DNA from: Luscinia megarhynchos
Taxonomy: Eukaryota; Chordata; Aves; Passeriformes; Turdidae
DNA: 64,000 nt
Assembly (NCBI GenBank): GCA_034336665.1
Contig: CM067564.1
Span: 48,655,451-48,719,450 of the forward strand
Direction: 5' to 3'
The notes below the pieces were generated by a model. That model searched no databases and was not told where the DNA came from. It saw only the letters and a list, made by a program, of their open reading frames with translations. Positions 11,801 to 24,345 of the stretch are shown piece by piece; the stretch's first letter is position 1; every line of letters begins with the position of its first letter. The position numbers were made by a program, and so were the translations under genes.

Positions 11801-14080
11801 TTGGTATTCAAATGTTGACTTTCAGCCATGGAATTTAAAAACTGAACTGTATTTGCAGTGCCCTTGGCTCAAACAGAGCCTGGCACCCCTGATGTTCCCT
11901 TGCCTTTCACCTGGTACCCTTCCTACACAACCATGGAAACATTCTTATTCCCCCAAGATGTTTCATGTTCATTTCATAGGAATCACCTACTAGAGAAGAT
12001 GGAGAAATAGAATAAAGCCTTTAGGATTAAGCACAGGATTCACACTTCCAGGATGAAGCCTCCCTGCAGATAGAGTTCAGCCCTTAAAACATTCATAACC
12101 AAAATACTGCCAGCAGTTGAAAGTTCATATTGCTGAAAATGCCTTTTGTAAGAAATTTCTATTATGTATTTACAAACCTCTGCCACTGCTAGATAATAGC
12201 AGATTACAAATTATAAATGAATGCAGCTGTATTTCATTATTAATTGTTACATGTTCCCAAGCTGTTCAGTCTCATGGTCTGCTGATCATGCCTGACCCAC
12301 AAATGGAACTCTGCAGCACAATAAAATTTCACACACTCTCAGTGTCCTTTCTAATTAGTGGATGAGTCATGCCCTATATCTGCAGAGCAGAACTGCACTT
12401 CCTTTTCTCAGAGCATCTATGGATTGTTGTGCAGATGTCAATTCAGGCTGCATTGCACAGGGATTCAGGGAGGATCAGCAGATTGGGGGAGTTTAATGTT
12501 TAAGTTTAATGCTATTTAAGTTTAATGCCAAAGCTGACGGCACCTCCACAAGCCTGAGTTTGGAGATGAATCCTCCAAAATCTGGTTTGGGATTTGATTT
12601 TATCTCGTTCTGTTTGGTACTCTTGGGAGGCTTGGGTGAGCCTGAGCACAGGCTGACTGTGTGCTTGTCCTTTTGCTTGTGTGTGACAGTACAGCACCCT
12701 CCAGCTGGAAGGGGCTGCAGGGATGCTGTTTCTGGGGCTGCTGTGCAGGCATCACCACAAAATGGGTTGTGATGAACAAATCTACCCCAGCTAAAGGGCT
12801 CTCTGCTGACAGCCAGGCTCACTCTGTGACTCAAAGGCTCCCTGTCAAACAGTTCCACTGCTCAGGAAAAAGAATAGGCTAGTTTAAATGGGGTCATTAA
12901 GTCACTTGGCCAAATTCCTACCCCAGGCATTTATCCTATATGTCTCCTCCAATTCCACAGCACAACTGTTAATTAAGAGCTTGATTTTGCCTGAGAGTAA
13001 TGCAAATCTCACCATGCTGAGCTCTCTGAACCACCAGGGAACTTGTAAATCTCAAATGGGGATGGAAGCCAAAGCCACCCTCTCCCCATACCCTGGGGAA
13101 TTGCCTCAACTCTCATGGCATACACTTACCTCCCTGGACAGCATAATGCACAGGAAGTCAGGAACCTCCCATTAAATTACTCCAGCAAAAGCCAAGCTGC
13201 CTCCTGCAGCAAAACCTTGCAGCTGGATTTCCCCTGATAAGTGGTGAGAAGGGCTGGTGTGTGTCTGACCAGCTGTCTGTCCTTCCTTCCTCTGCAGCTG
13301 CTCAGCCTCCCTCTCAGCCCACCCATGGCTTGGAGGAGAGGGGCAAGGGCACAGCAGAAAGGGAAAATAGCCCTAGGTGATGGATTCACTCCAGCTTTAT
13401 CTGAATTGCTGGACAACAGAAACCAAATTTTCAAAGTTTTCCAAAGAAAGGGAAAGTTCTTGAAAGCAACATCAGCTGAACACAAACACCACCACTCCAC
13501 TGGGTGACTGAATTTTACTGTGGGCCACTCCCCAAACCCCAAGCTCTGTGAGAGCTCATGAACCACTTTCTTCTGGGCAGAGGTCTAGGACCACCCAGCA
13601 GCTTCATCTTTTGGCCAAAAAATGGGCTGCCCATTGCAAAACCTTCCTGCAACTTCAAAGAGCTCAGCTGTTTTTCTCTGAAGTTACTTGAATCCATTAT
13701 CCCTGAGTCATCCCATGGACATAATTATCACAGAAATACACACATTGGCATACTGAGGGTATGCAAACAGAGATGGAAATTAGGCTGTCTAGGATTTTAA
13801 TGGCACTAGCATAAATTAAAATGTTATTTTTCTATCAGTCCTTTTCGTTCTGCTTTTTTTTTTTCTATTAGATGTCTTCTAAAATTACATCCTAATTTAG
13901 TTGTGTTTCTCTCAGTTCAGTAAATTTCCCTGGTGGAATTATTATTCTCATTATTATCAGCAACTGTAGGCTGAAAGAATGAGAATGAAAGGAAAATACA
14001 TATAATGCATGTATGAGAGTGAGGTGAGCTCTCACACAAGGTTACCAAGTACTGTCCTCACAATGATGGGCCAGAAAGAG

Positions 14081-14184
14081 AATCACAGAATGGTTTGGGC
14101 TGGAAGAGACCTTAAAAATCATGCAGTTCCAACCCCCCTGCCATGGTCTGGGACACCTTCCACTAGACCAGGTTGCTCAAAGAC
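14081..14184 (-). mobile_element. CR1 LINE 3' fragment (about 100 bp)
   Basis: aatcacagaatggtttgggc, ccagttcc-like aacccccctgccatgg and gacaccttccactagaccag are characteristic reverse-complement CR1 3' UTR blocks. The element is strongly 5'-truncated and on the minus strand. Confidence 0.9.
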
Positions 14185-17100
14185 AAATCACAGGGAATCC
14201 TGTAGTCTGTGCAGTGTCTGTGGGTGCTGGCTGGACAGATGGAACAGCAAGGTATTGGGATCCTGCTGTGGAAGGACAATATCTGGGGTCTCCACTCATC
14301 TGAGTCACTGTCCATCCTTGCTCTTCTCCTCTCAGAACTTCCTGAGAATGGCCTGATTCATATAAATATAAATAAATGCCTTAGAAAGTCATCTCTGTAT
14401 GACTCAGAGTTACAAGGAGTGACCCATGTCAGTGCTGTCTGCATCTCCTGCTAGTGAGAGATTCCAATGAAGACTTTCTTAATGTCATCGGGGGGGAAAA
14501 AAGGAAAATCCATAAATGTTTTCACATAACATGGGCTAAAATTCCTACTAAGACACCCATGTAGGATGACTACTCATTTTCTCAGTCTTACATAATTACA
14601 ATTTCCTTGGTACTATCTCAGGGAAATGGCTGGTTCCCATAATGAAGAGGGACAAACAAAGCAAAACTAGAGTTAATTACACTATGGTAGCTCTAGGGCT
14701 GCAGTGATTCAGGTCTGCCAGATTTAAATAGGCAGTTCTCAAAATGTATGCCTGGAAGAAATAATCTCTTAATGCTTCTGGTAGGTAGAAAAAGCCCAAC
14801 CAAACCCTGCTGTCCTAACACCCCACTCATAAATTAGGTGCACCAGGTCACCAGGTTCAGCACATAGGAGCTCTGGAGGATGGATAATCCCCCCATAACT
14901 AATACCAATACTAATGTTTTAATACCACAATGATTCTACAAAGATTGGGGAAATGTGCAGAATTTGAAAGACCCTTTCAAAAATACCTCAATAAAATAAA
15001 TTGGAATTCACCCCCCCGTGCCACAGGACAGAACCAGATGCCACAGCTGCCTTCTGATAATTGGTAGCAATTAATGAGGCAAGTCCATTAATAAGTCCAT
15101 CGTTTCCCACTGTAAAATTTTTGTCCAGCATCAAAGGGATGAAAAATAGCTCAGGTACTTCTCTCTGCCCCAGAGGATCTTCTACTCTCAGTTCTGGTTG
15201 AAGGAGTGAATTTGTGCAGGGAGGGCTTGCATGGAGCCACTGCTGCAGCTGCAAATCAATCAGACTCCTATCTAAAGGCTAAAGGGGGTTTAAATTAATT
15301 TCCCTTTTATGAGAAAAGGTTGACACAAGTCCCTCATTTTTCTAATGAAATAATAACTCTGCCACGTCCCGCCAGGAGCTGCGAGGCATAAGAGGCATTT
15401 TGAGGTACTTAGTTATTCTGGCAGCCAGAACCATCTGCATATGAGAAATCAGCATCACATGCAGTGAGTTTTGAAAGTCCCCAGAACTTTCCCTCACCCA
15501 CCATGTGAGCACTGCAGCTCTGAGGGTCTGGCCTCAGCTCCTATACCAGCCCCTCCAAGTGTCACAAAGCTGCTGTTCCTTGTTTTTCCCTTCCAAGTTG
15601 ACCAAGACCAGCTCCCTTTGCCTCTCTATGTCCTAACCATCCTAGTGTCCCTCTATTTGTCTCTCCAGTTCAGTATTAAATGCTTTCCTTGGTGTAGAAA
15701 CACAAGGTTCCTACACCTAGCCCAGATGTCACACCAAAGCTGCCCTACAATTGTGTGCTTGAGAGGAATTTAAGTTATTTCATCAGCTTCTGGCTGTATT
15801 AGCTATGTGAGTGTCTATTTTAATTTCTTAAGGCATGTAATTTGGACACCTGGCTTTACAGATGGTCAGACAGTAAAAATATAAAAATATTCTCGGTGCA
15901 TCTGTTTAAACATTTGCAAAATAGCATCTCCTTAAAACTTATAGCCTTTGCAGTTAATTACTAATATCCCAAAGGTATAATAATTTCCAAATGCTCCACA
16001 CAGTCAGGGGTGCTGCTTTCTTTGTGCTGAACTTCCCTGCAGGAGAAAGCCAAACTATCTCAAAGAGCTCAGCCAAAATAGTTTGCAAACTGGGCTACAC
16101 AAATTGCAGGAGAAGACACAGAAAGAGGGAAATGAAATATGTTGTTCACAGAAATTGTCAGCTGAAGACCCAGAAATAAGACTCACAGATCACTCTCCTG
16201 GAGACCTCCCCCTTTCCTTTTGCCCATCTACAAGGGTTAATTGGGTCATCTGGAATGACACTCACAGAAGGCCTCTGAAGTCTTCAGCTTTTGCAAGAAT
16301 TATGAAACATTAAGTGTCCATTAATTTCTGATTTAATTCATTTTCATTCTCTCCCTCATGTGTGTTTCTGCTGTGGATTCCTGCCCAGTACTGTGTTTGT
16401 GCAAGGACCAATGCTTAACACCATAATGCTACCCTAAACTCTTGTATTTTGGATTAATGGGAAAAACACATTCCTGCATCAATTTTATACACATAAATAA
16501 AGGCAATGGTGCCCCATAATCTCATTCAAAGGCTTGAAATTTTTTCTCTTCCTTTACTAGCTCTGTGTTTGGCAACTAACACAGGTGAAGGAAAGAAGAG
16601 TGCAGAAGCCAGAGCCTCACACAGGATCAGTGTACCCATAGCAGGACTGTGCAGCTCTGGTGATAAACCAGTCACCTGTCCCTTGACATATTCAAGGAGC
16701 CTGCTATTTACAGCACAGCAGTCCCCCATCCCCTCTTCACATAATCTCTTCATCCCCTGAGGAAGTCTGACATGTTCAATCTAAATCCATGCTTCTCCAT
16801 ACAGGGCAGTGCTCAGATGCAGATGGTCTGCTGGTGCTCCAAGTGTGTGAGTTAATAATGTTCCTACATCTCCTGACATTCATCCTCCTTTCACACAGGT
16901 CCCACTCACTGTAGTTACTGCTGCCCCTCCATGGTGAATTGTCCTGTCTCCTTGTACCAGGAGCCCAGCAGTAATTAGAAAATCAGCTTTAAACAGTGGC
17001 AGCTCTTAAAAAGAAGTGTCAGGTTAGGAGAGACCTTCTCAGCCTCGTGTATTTTAATAACCCTCTCTCCTACCCCTGGCACCTGCTATTGAAATGCAAC

Positions 17101-19072
17101 CAGTTTAATGGGAAAGAGAACCACAGGTAGAATGAGGAGGGACCAGAGAAACAAATCTCTTTAATATATGAAATAAAGCTTTTGATATTGTGATGCCAAA
17201 TGGATTATCCAGGAGAATGTGCTGAAAGGAAACAAGCATCTCCCCATTCAATATTTATATATCCCTAGATAACAGCCTTCATTGAGATGGATTTGTCAGA
17301 GTTACAGTACTGAGCATCCTTTTATGGTTAGTTTCTCAATTTTATGCCTAACAATAAATGGCAGCAATGCTTTCTATTAGAAATAGAACAACAGCTGGAT
17401 TTGGCATGAAGTTCAGAACCTGATTCCAAAAATGGCAGCAATTTATGAAGCTGTGACAAAAACACATAAATGCAATAAGAAAGCATTGATTCTTCTGACT
17501 TCTACTTCACAGATTTGACACGTGCACTTACAGCTCAATATAAATGAATAATTACAACAGTAAGAATGATTCATTTCCTTAACTCCTTTCAGGCTTCACC
17601 TTTGAAACTCTGCATGGTGTTTTCCTACCTCCATTACTGCTCAAATTCCCTCGCATTAATTTTTCTTTTAATACTCTTGGTTATATTGCAACATCTCCAG
17701 AGGTTGCAGCAGCTTAAGGCATCACTGTAAAAAAATGGAACCTATTTGTTCTGTTGCCAACAGATACAATCCCAAACTGAAGAGTTAATGACCTCATAAC
17801 AGGTGAGACAGAAGTAGTCAAACATACAGAGCATCTCCTATTGTCTGTTGTATTCTGCTTTAATCCCTCATTTCTCTCTTTTATTCGTCATTCCATGGAT
17901 GGATGGGATGTCTTCCCATTGTGTACAAGATCTGTATCAGCACAGTTCAGACCTTATCTTAAAGCAGAGCTCTTTGGGAAGATCCTCATTGCCAGCTCAG
18001 AGGGAGATTTCCCCCTGACAGAGGTGTCATCTTAAATTTGGACCAACCCTGAGCATCCACCCAGGCACACTCATGAGGGCTGGCATCAATCCTGACACCA
18101 CAGCTGCACCTGGACAAGAGTCTGTTTGCTCCACAAATGAGATGTGAGATAATAAGGACCAGACCTGCTGATAAGAATCTCTGCTTTTTGTACCAACAGT
18201 TTGCTTTGAATTAAAATTTTGGAGTTACAGAAACTTGCATTATTTTTCCAGCGAGCTTTAAAACACTTTACCCTGAGTGAGAACTTCTGACCACTTAAAG
18301 AAAAATGAGTTTCCACAGTTCTCCAGATCAAAGGAGGAAGCTCACTGCAATGAAGCACAGAAGCCAAATCAAGGAGACACAGTTTAAACTCCTTATCTTC
18401 TTATTTGTGATTTTTTTCCCAATCCTCATAATTCTTGGGTCTCTGATATTTCTGTAAGGGCTATAACATCTGTAGATGTTACAGCATGAGAATTCATATT
18501 CCTGGTCTGGAAATCAAAAGGACTTTAGAAAAACTGAGATTTGCCATGGTTTGTGTTGAGCTGGAGACTGCACACAAACAATGGCCCACTGGATGTTCTT
18601 GCTGAAACTGGGGAAGTCCATGGACACTCTCAGGAGAATTAATTAAAAAGAGGCCAAGGAGCCCTTTTCCAACCACAGTTAAAGAGTTTAGAATAAAGTC
18701 TTTTTAGCTAGAAATTATACTCTTGAAACTTGCATTCTATTAAAAAGTCTTTCAAATACTGGAAAATTGGCATAAAAGAATGAGTAAATTAAATGCCTAA
18801 GAGGAGAGAAGATTTTTAGGTTTTTTTTAAACCACCAATATACTGAACACAAATATTGCCACCAGGCTCAGGATTTCTGCCTTGTTTCAATGTGTGATTC
18901 CATTAATTATCTTTTATACACCTCAGGGAGAAATTACTCGGAAAAAGCCTTTGATGGAGTGACATTATATCCCTACTTTTTTAATAAACGTTGAAAAAAA
19001 AGTTTATAACATGCATCAGAGATCGCTGAGTCACTCTCCAAAATCAAAGCACTTCCTAAATATATGAAGATA

Positions 19073-19113
19073 CAAAAAAAAAAGAAGAAAAAAGAAAAAA
19101 AAAGCGTTTTTTT
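19073..19113. repeat. A-rich tract followed by T run
   Basis: About 30 bases of A broken by a few G, then GCG and T7. Low complexity, with potential to form a small hairpin. Confidence 0.65.
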
Positions 19114-22100
19114 GATGACAAGCAGGACAAAAGTACTTCAAGATTTCTTTACATGCATGTAGAGAAGTGAACTAGGGGGGGAAATGCTGGTCACTCTCTT
19201 CCTTTGTGGATTTCCTTCAGGTACTGCAGAATGTCAGGACTGAGCCAGGGTGACAGCTCTGCCAGGTCTGGTCCTCTGTCAGTGTTTTCTCCCAGGGAAG
19301 GGAGCAGAAAACAGGAGCCCAGCCTTGCAGGAAGCTGCTGGGTTCTTTGGATTCAGTGCCAAGCTGTCCTCTCCCATTCCAGAGCCAGCCCATGGACTTC
19401 ATGCAGAACCTGGGTGTGTAAAATGCTCTGAGTGAAACCCCCTCTGGAGTGCAGGAAATTATTGTGTTGGCTTTTGAGGGCAGATACTGTGAAAATCTAT
19501 GTTTTAAACTATGATTTTAGAAAGGGAGAGAGAGAGAGCAACAAGCATCTGACAGCTATGTTAATCATACAACTTGCAGCAACAGGATTTTTTTTTTTAA
19601 TGCATCAGGTCTTTGTGAATATTTCAGATGGATCAGCCCATCAGTCATATCATTGATATTCTGGAGGGGCTCTACAGGAATTCAACTCATATTTCTTCCA
19701 TCCACACGTTTTTTCAGCAACTTCTTAGCATGTCTGAGGTATTATGAATATATTGTGGAATCAAAAATATATCAGGAGTGAGACATACACTTCTGACACT
19801 TGCCATATAAACTGAAGGTATTTTACTCTCATAGGAATCCCAGCATCCTTTTGAGAAATGTCACTCCTAAGAAAAGAAAACCCTCCACCTTCCCTACCAA
19901 GCCTTTTAAATATCAAATATAGCACTTAAACATGTAATTAATTTCCTCTCAGTGCCAGTAGCTCATATAATGCTTCTTTGAATTAGAAAACTATATTATT
20001 TTGCTATAGTAATGAGGTTTTGCAGTGCTGCAAATATGGACACAATAAAATCTTGTTTCCATTCAGTTCTATTTCCATATCACCCCTTTCTACAGAGCTG
20101 AACCCCAGGAAGACCATGGACTTCTCCTCTACCAATTTTTATGGGGAAATAAAGGTCTGAAAGCAAATTTGCTCTGTGCTTTTCATGGAAATAAAATGAC
20201 TTTTTCTTAGAACTTAGTGAATTTCCTACTGAAAAACCTGTATGTTATCAACACGCCCTCACAGATTAGGGAACTGCAGGGATGGAAGCTGGAGTTAAAT
20301 GTGATTGCCTGGGTGAAATCTCGTTATAGAAATACTGAATATACTGGCTTTATAATGCAGTAGCATCTTCATAAATCCAAGGTATTTTTAAGACAGCCTT
20401 CCTTTGCCACAAGATCTGGTTTAGATCTTGCTGCCTAGTGATTCCAGATTTTTGTGCAGCTTGAAGAAATGTCCTTGGCTTGCTCAGAGAAAAATTTTTG
20501 TCAGTGTTTCAGTCTCGGTTTGACCAAGATTTCCTTTGTGATGGGGTCCTTCCTTCCTCCCTGGAGAAGGCTGTGCACTGAGTGCTGCAAAGGCAAGCTG
20601 GATGGAGGAGGCTGGACCTGTATCAGCTGGAGAGATGCCTTAGCTTAGCAGTTCAGCTGAGACTGGAGGCTCAGCTTCCACTTACACCAGGATAACCACG
20701 TTCAAGGAGTCAATAATGCCCAGAGAGCTGTACCTGTGCCAGTGCATCATCTCCCCACCTGCATATTTGAGATGGAGCCCCTCTCTGAGTGATAAAACCT
20801 TGGAGCTGGTAAAAGTCTCCACGGGTCCCTGCAGCAATGAGGGATAAGATAACATTCTTTGATGTGGTCTGCTGAATGAAGGTTGTATATTTTTACAAGA
20901 TAATGCTGGATATTAGGAGAAGAGACAGGAAACTGAGTGTTCCTTACCTCCAGAGGGCCCCAACCATGAGCAGCACAGTCACTTCCAAACCTCTCAATGC
21001 CTCTGGAACATCATGTCAAATAATCCAGGATGGATGTAATTGCCATGGATCTGTCCAGCTTGTTTTCAAACCCAGGTTAACTTTACACTCCCTAATTTGT
21101 TCAACTGCCACAGTTTTGGTGGTGTTTTGAGAATATTTATTTCCATTGCTCATTTAAGACATTCTTCTTACTCACTTTGAAGGTGACCCCTGAGCACTGA
21201 GCAGTGAAGCATAGGGTGGATGCAGAAGCCAAGGCCAAAGGAGAGTCCATGAGTTTCCATGGAAAGCACAAGGGGAGGACACTGACAGGGTTATAAGCCA
21301 CCCCTGAGTACTTTCCCCAGACCCAGAAATGAAACTTAAAGGTTTCCTGACTCTGACTCAGTGTTTCTGCATTATACAGTTTTTACGGAATTTTTCTTCC
21401 ATCAACCTGTCTAATATCTGTTTGAACCCTTGAAAACTTTCAAGACCATCCCATGGCAAGGAGTCTGAGAATTTAAATCTATGCTATGTGAAAAAACAGC
21501 TCAGTCCCTCCAGTGCATTTTGCTGCTGCTCACTCTTACTGCAGTGGTTTTTCATTTGTGTCCTTCAGTTTTTTTCAAAAGCCTGGAACCTGCAGGGCTC
21601 TTTTGGTGAAATACTTGCCACCCAAAGAGAAAACAGCTGTGCCTCAGGCACATTCTTCTTTCCTTTGGGACACTATAGCTTTGCTCACCCCTCTGGCCCC
21701 ACAGACACTCTCTTCCAGCTAAGAACACTCAGTTATTCTGTGCCCTAAACACACCTAAAGAGCTCTGACACACCTGTGGTGAATCACTTCCCCCACTCAA
21801 GTCATGCCTACTCCCTTGATACATCTATATTTGTGTCCACTGATTATTTTATATTATAGCTTTAACTGATTTTCCTGGCGTGGAAGTCAAATACACTCAT
21901 CAGATACACGAGCAAACAAGCATATTTGCACTGGTTAGCAAATAGCTATTTCAGTCCAAGTAATAGTTCTCTGGACTCCCTCGAGTCCTTTTTAAAGTAA
22001 AACTGATTTTTAACAGAATTTCTCTGCTGATATCACTGCTGTAACAGTGATAGGTTACACACTGCTGCAGGTAGTTTAGCAATTTGCTGTTGGAATTCCT

Positions 22101-23924
22101 TTAAACTGAAAACTTCCTTTGGCTCTATTCCATCCACATACCCTTCAGAAGGACTGTAAAGCAGGAATTTGGGGCTCACTGAAGGTGAGTTTGTGTAAAT
22201 TGCAGGGTCCTTTCTGGTTCTAGACAGAATCAGTGGTGGTGGCAGAGCTTGTGTGTCCTCCAAAAGGAACCCACCAGATTCCTGTGTGCACACCAAACCC
22301 AGTAGGAAAACCAGTGCAAATCCTGCATGGGGGCTGCTGCTGGGGGATTCTCACCAAGGTTTGGAAGCTAATGAAGTTCAAGCTTTAGACTACATGTTTT
22401 TGGAAGGAGAGTTCCAAAATACCAAAGCAAAATTCTGATCACTGCTGGGGCCTCTCCATGCTACTTTGGTAGACTTCACAATCTTGAAAATGCCCCTGTG
22501 CCCTTTGGAAACAACACACATGTCAAGTTTTGATTCTGTTTATGTAAACTAAAATAGGGATAACTCAACTTCCAGGCCCCAAAAAGGGCTATGGATCCTC
22601 ATCTCTGTGGCTGGATGTTCAGGGGGTTTCTTAAACTACTTGTAGAAACATTCTCAAAACTCCTGCCTTTCAACAAACCATTGCAAATATGTCCTTTACC
22701 TTGCCCAGAGCAGTGTGACCACAGGGTGTCTGTGTCTCCCACGCCCTGTCTGGAAGCTGCTCCTGGTGTGTGGCCACTGCTCTGCTGGCTGGGGAAGGCA
22801 ATGGTCTCTGCCTGGAGAAATGGCCTTGGAAAGGAAGCTGGAGAGACTCAGGGCACAGCCCTGTCTCCCTGGCCAGCAGCACTGGGAGCAGGCAGAAGCC
22901 CAGCTCCCCCTCAGCTTTGCTCTCCACCAGGCCTGTGTTCTGCAGCTGTGCCCAGCTGGGTGGCCCTGGGCTCCCTGTGCTGTGGAGGAGAGGTCCAGGG
23001 GCCAGGATGAGTCCTCGTGGCTGGCAGATGTCAGGAGTTTCCTATTCCTCTCTTTTGACCAGGCTGGAGGCTTGGGGCAGCAGATCTGCTTGCAGACTCT
23101 GGAAACCCAAACATGAATGGAAGAAAGCTGTCTTCAGATCTTTTTTGTCCCTGCAGATGGGGATGTTTACAGCAGACTAAACAGAGCTGCAGTTTCTTCA
23201 GGGGCATCCTGGAAAGAGGAACATGTGTGCCACCATCCATCATTAAACCCTTCACATTAGGGACACATGGGATACAGCTCTGAATATTTGGCCCCTTTAA
23301 CCACTGGATTAAAGCCCATCTGTTACCTTTGCAACCACCTGTGGCTGCAGCCAGCAAGGCAGGGTACCATGAGCCTCACTCACTTCTCTGCATGGTAATG
23401 ACAGCCAATCACACAAGAAATAATTAGATCTGTGCATGTGAAAAAGATCAGGCTGGGTTATACCACCAACCCTGCCCTGTCCTAATTTAAAGTGCCCAAT
23501 TTCTTTCAAATTAATATTCCGAATCTTTATTTGATATGCAGTGTGTAGGAGCCAGACATTCACACATCCATCCTTGTGTCTTTCCACCTCAAGAAAGTCT
23601 CTGTGTGTATCAGACACTTGGATGCTGCCTGGGGTCACACACTGACCCCTCCCTCTCCTTTGGAGAAAAGCCCTAATCAGGGAGCAGTGCTGACAATCAC
23701 ACAAGGACAGAGCAGCTCTGCTGCCTCCTCCAGACCTGACACCACACCAGCGTCCTCCTCAGAGCAGGACACTTACAGATGACAAATAGGTGAGGGAAAA
23801 GGGAGCATAATGAGGGCAGGAGGTGGTGGGGGGAGAAAGCAAGCGGCAGTGCTCATTAGAGACACGGGGAAATGCCTTTCCTACCTGCTTGGCTCCCTTT
23901 GGCTGCCTCCATCCTTCAGACAGA

Positions 23925-24010
23925 TGAGAGCCACGGCGCACGCAGCGCTCGCGCTTCCTCAATTATTAATGGGAGATGCTTTGTTTTATTTAATGCCATG
24001 GTTTTGATTA
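23925..24010. promoter_or_regulatory. Candidate conserved regulatory element (CpG cluster plus TAAT motifs)
   Basis: Six CpGs fall within 23 bases (cacggcgcacgcagcgctcgcgc), directly followed by aattattaatggg and ttatttaatgccatgg, which contain homeodomain-type TAAT cores. This composition is unlike the surrounding intergenic DNA and typical of developmental enhancers. Conservation could not be tested. Confidence 0.3.
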
Positions 24011-24225
24011 GTTTGTTCTCCAGGGATAAGCTTTTCCTTCTCCCCTCCCTTGTCTCCCTGTTTCCCCCTCCTTTCTTTGATCCACCTCCAATCCATTTTT
24101 CCCCCCACAGAATGATGCTGCTTTTGGCACCAGGTGCTCTGCTCACCTGGGCTCAGGTGAGTCAGGCAGGCACAAAGGGCCCCACACTGCAGAGCCCCTT
24201 CTTGGGAGAGAGTGAGCCTTGCTAG

Positions 24226-24345
24226 AAAATAATGAGAACTGGCAGCTCTGGTGATCCAAAGCCGAGAAACATATGCCTGGGCTGCCTCTTTCATCTCTGT
24301 AATTGGGTTTTTCTGCTCCTGTCAATTAGGGGCTTTTTCCTCTTC
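24226..24345. promoter_or_regulatory. Candidate enhancer-like element with paired TAATTG/CAATTA sites
   Basis: tctgtaattgggtttttctg and ctgtcaattaggggcttttt carry facing homeodomain-type cores about 25 bases apart, with acatatgcc (E-box CATATG) upstream. It lies about 0.25 kb from the CpG/TAAT cluster at 23925. Function is inferred from motif density only. Confidence 0.25.

Larger units (their letters stand above)
8776..14080. other. Intergenic DNA with simple repeats only
   Basis: Apart from the ACC microsatellite and the purine-rich tract I see no gene, RNA or mobile element. Confidence 0.6.
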
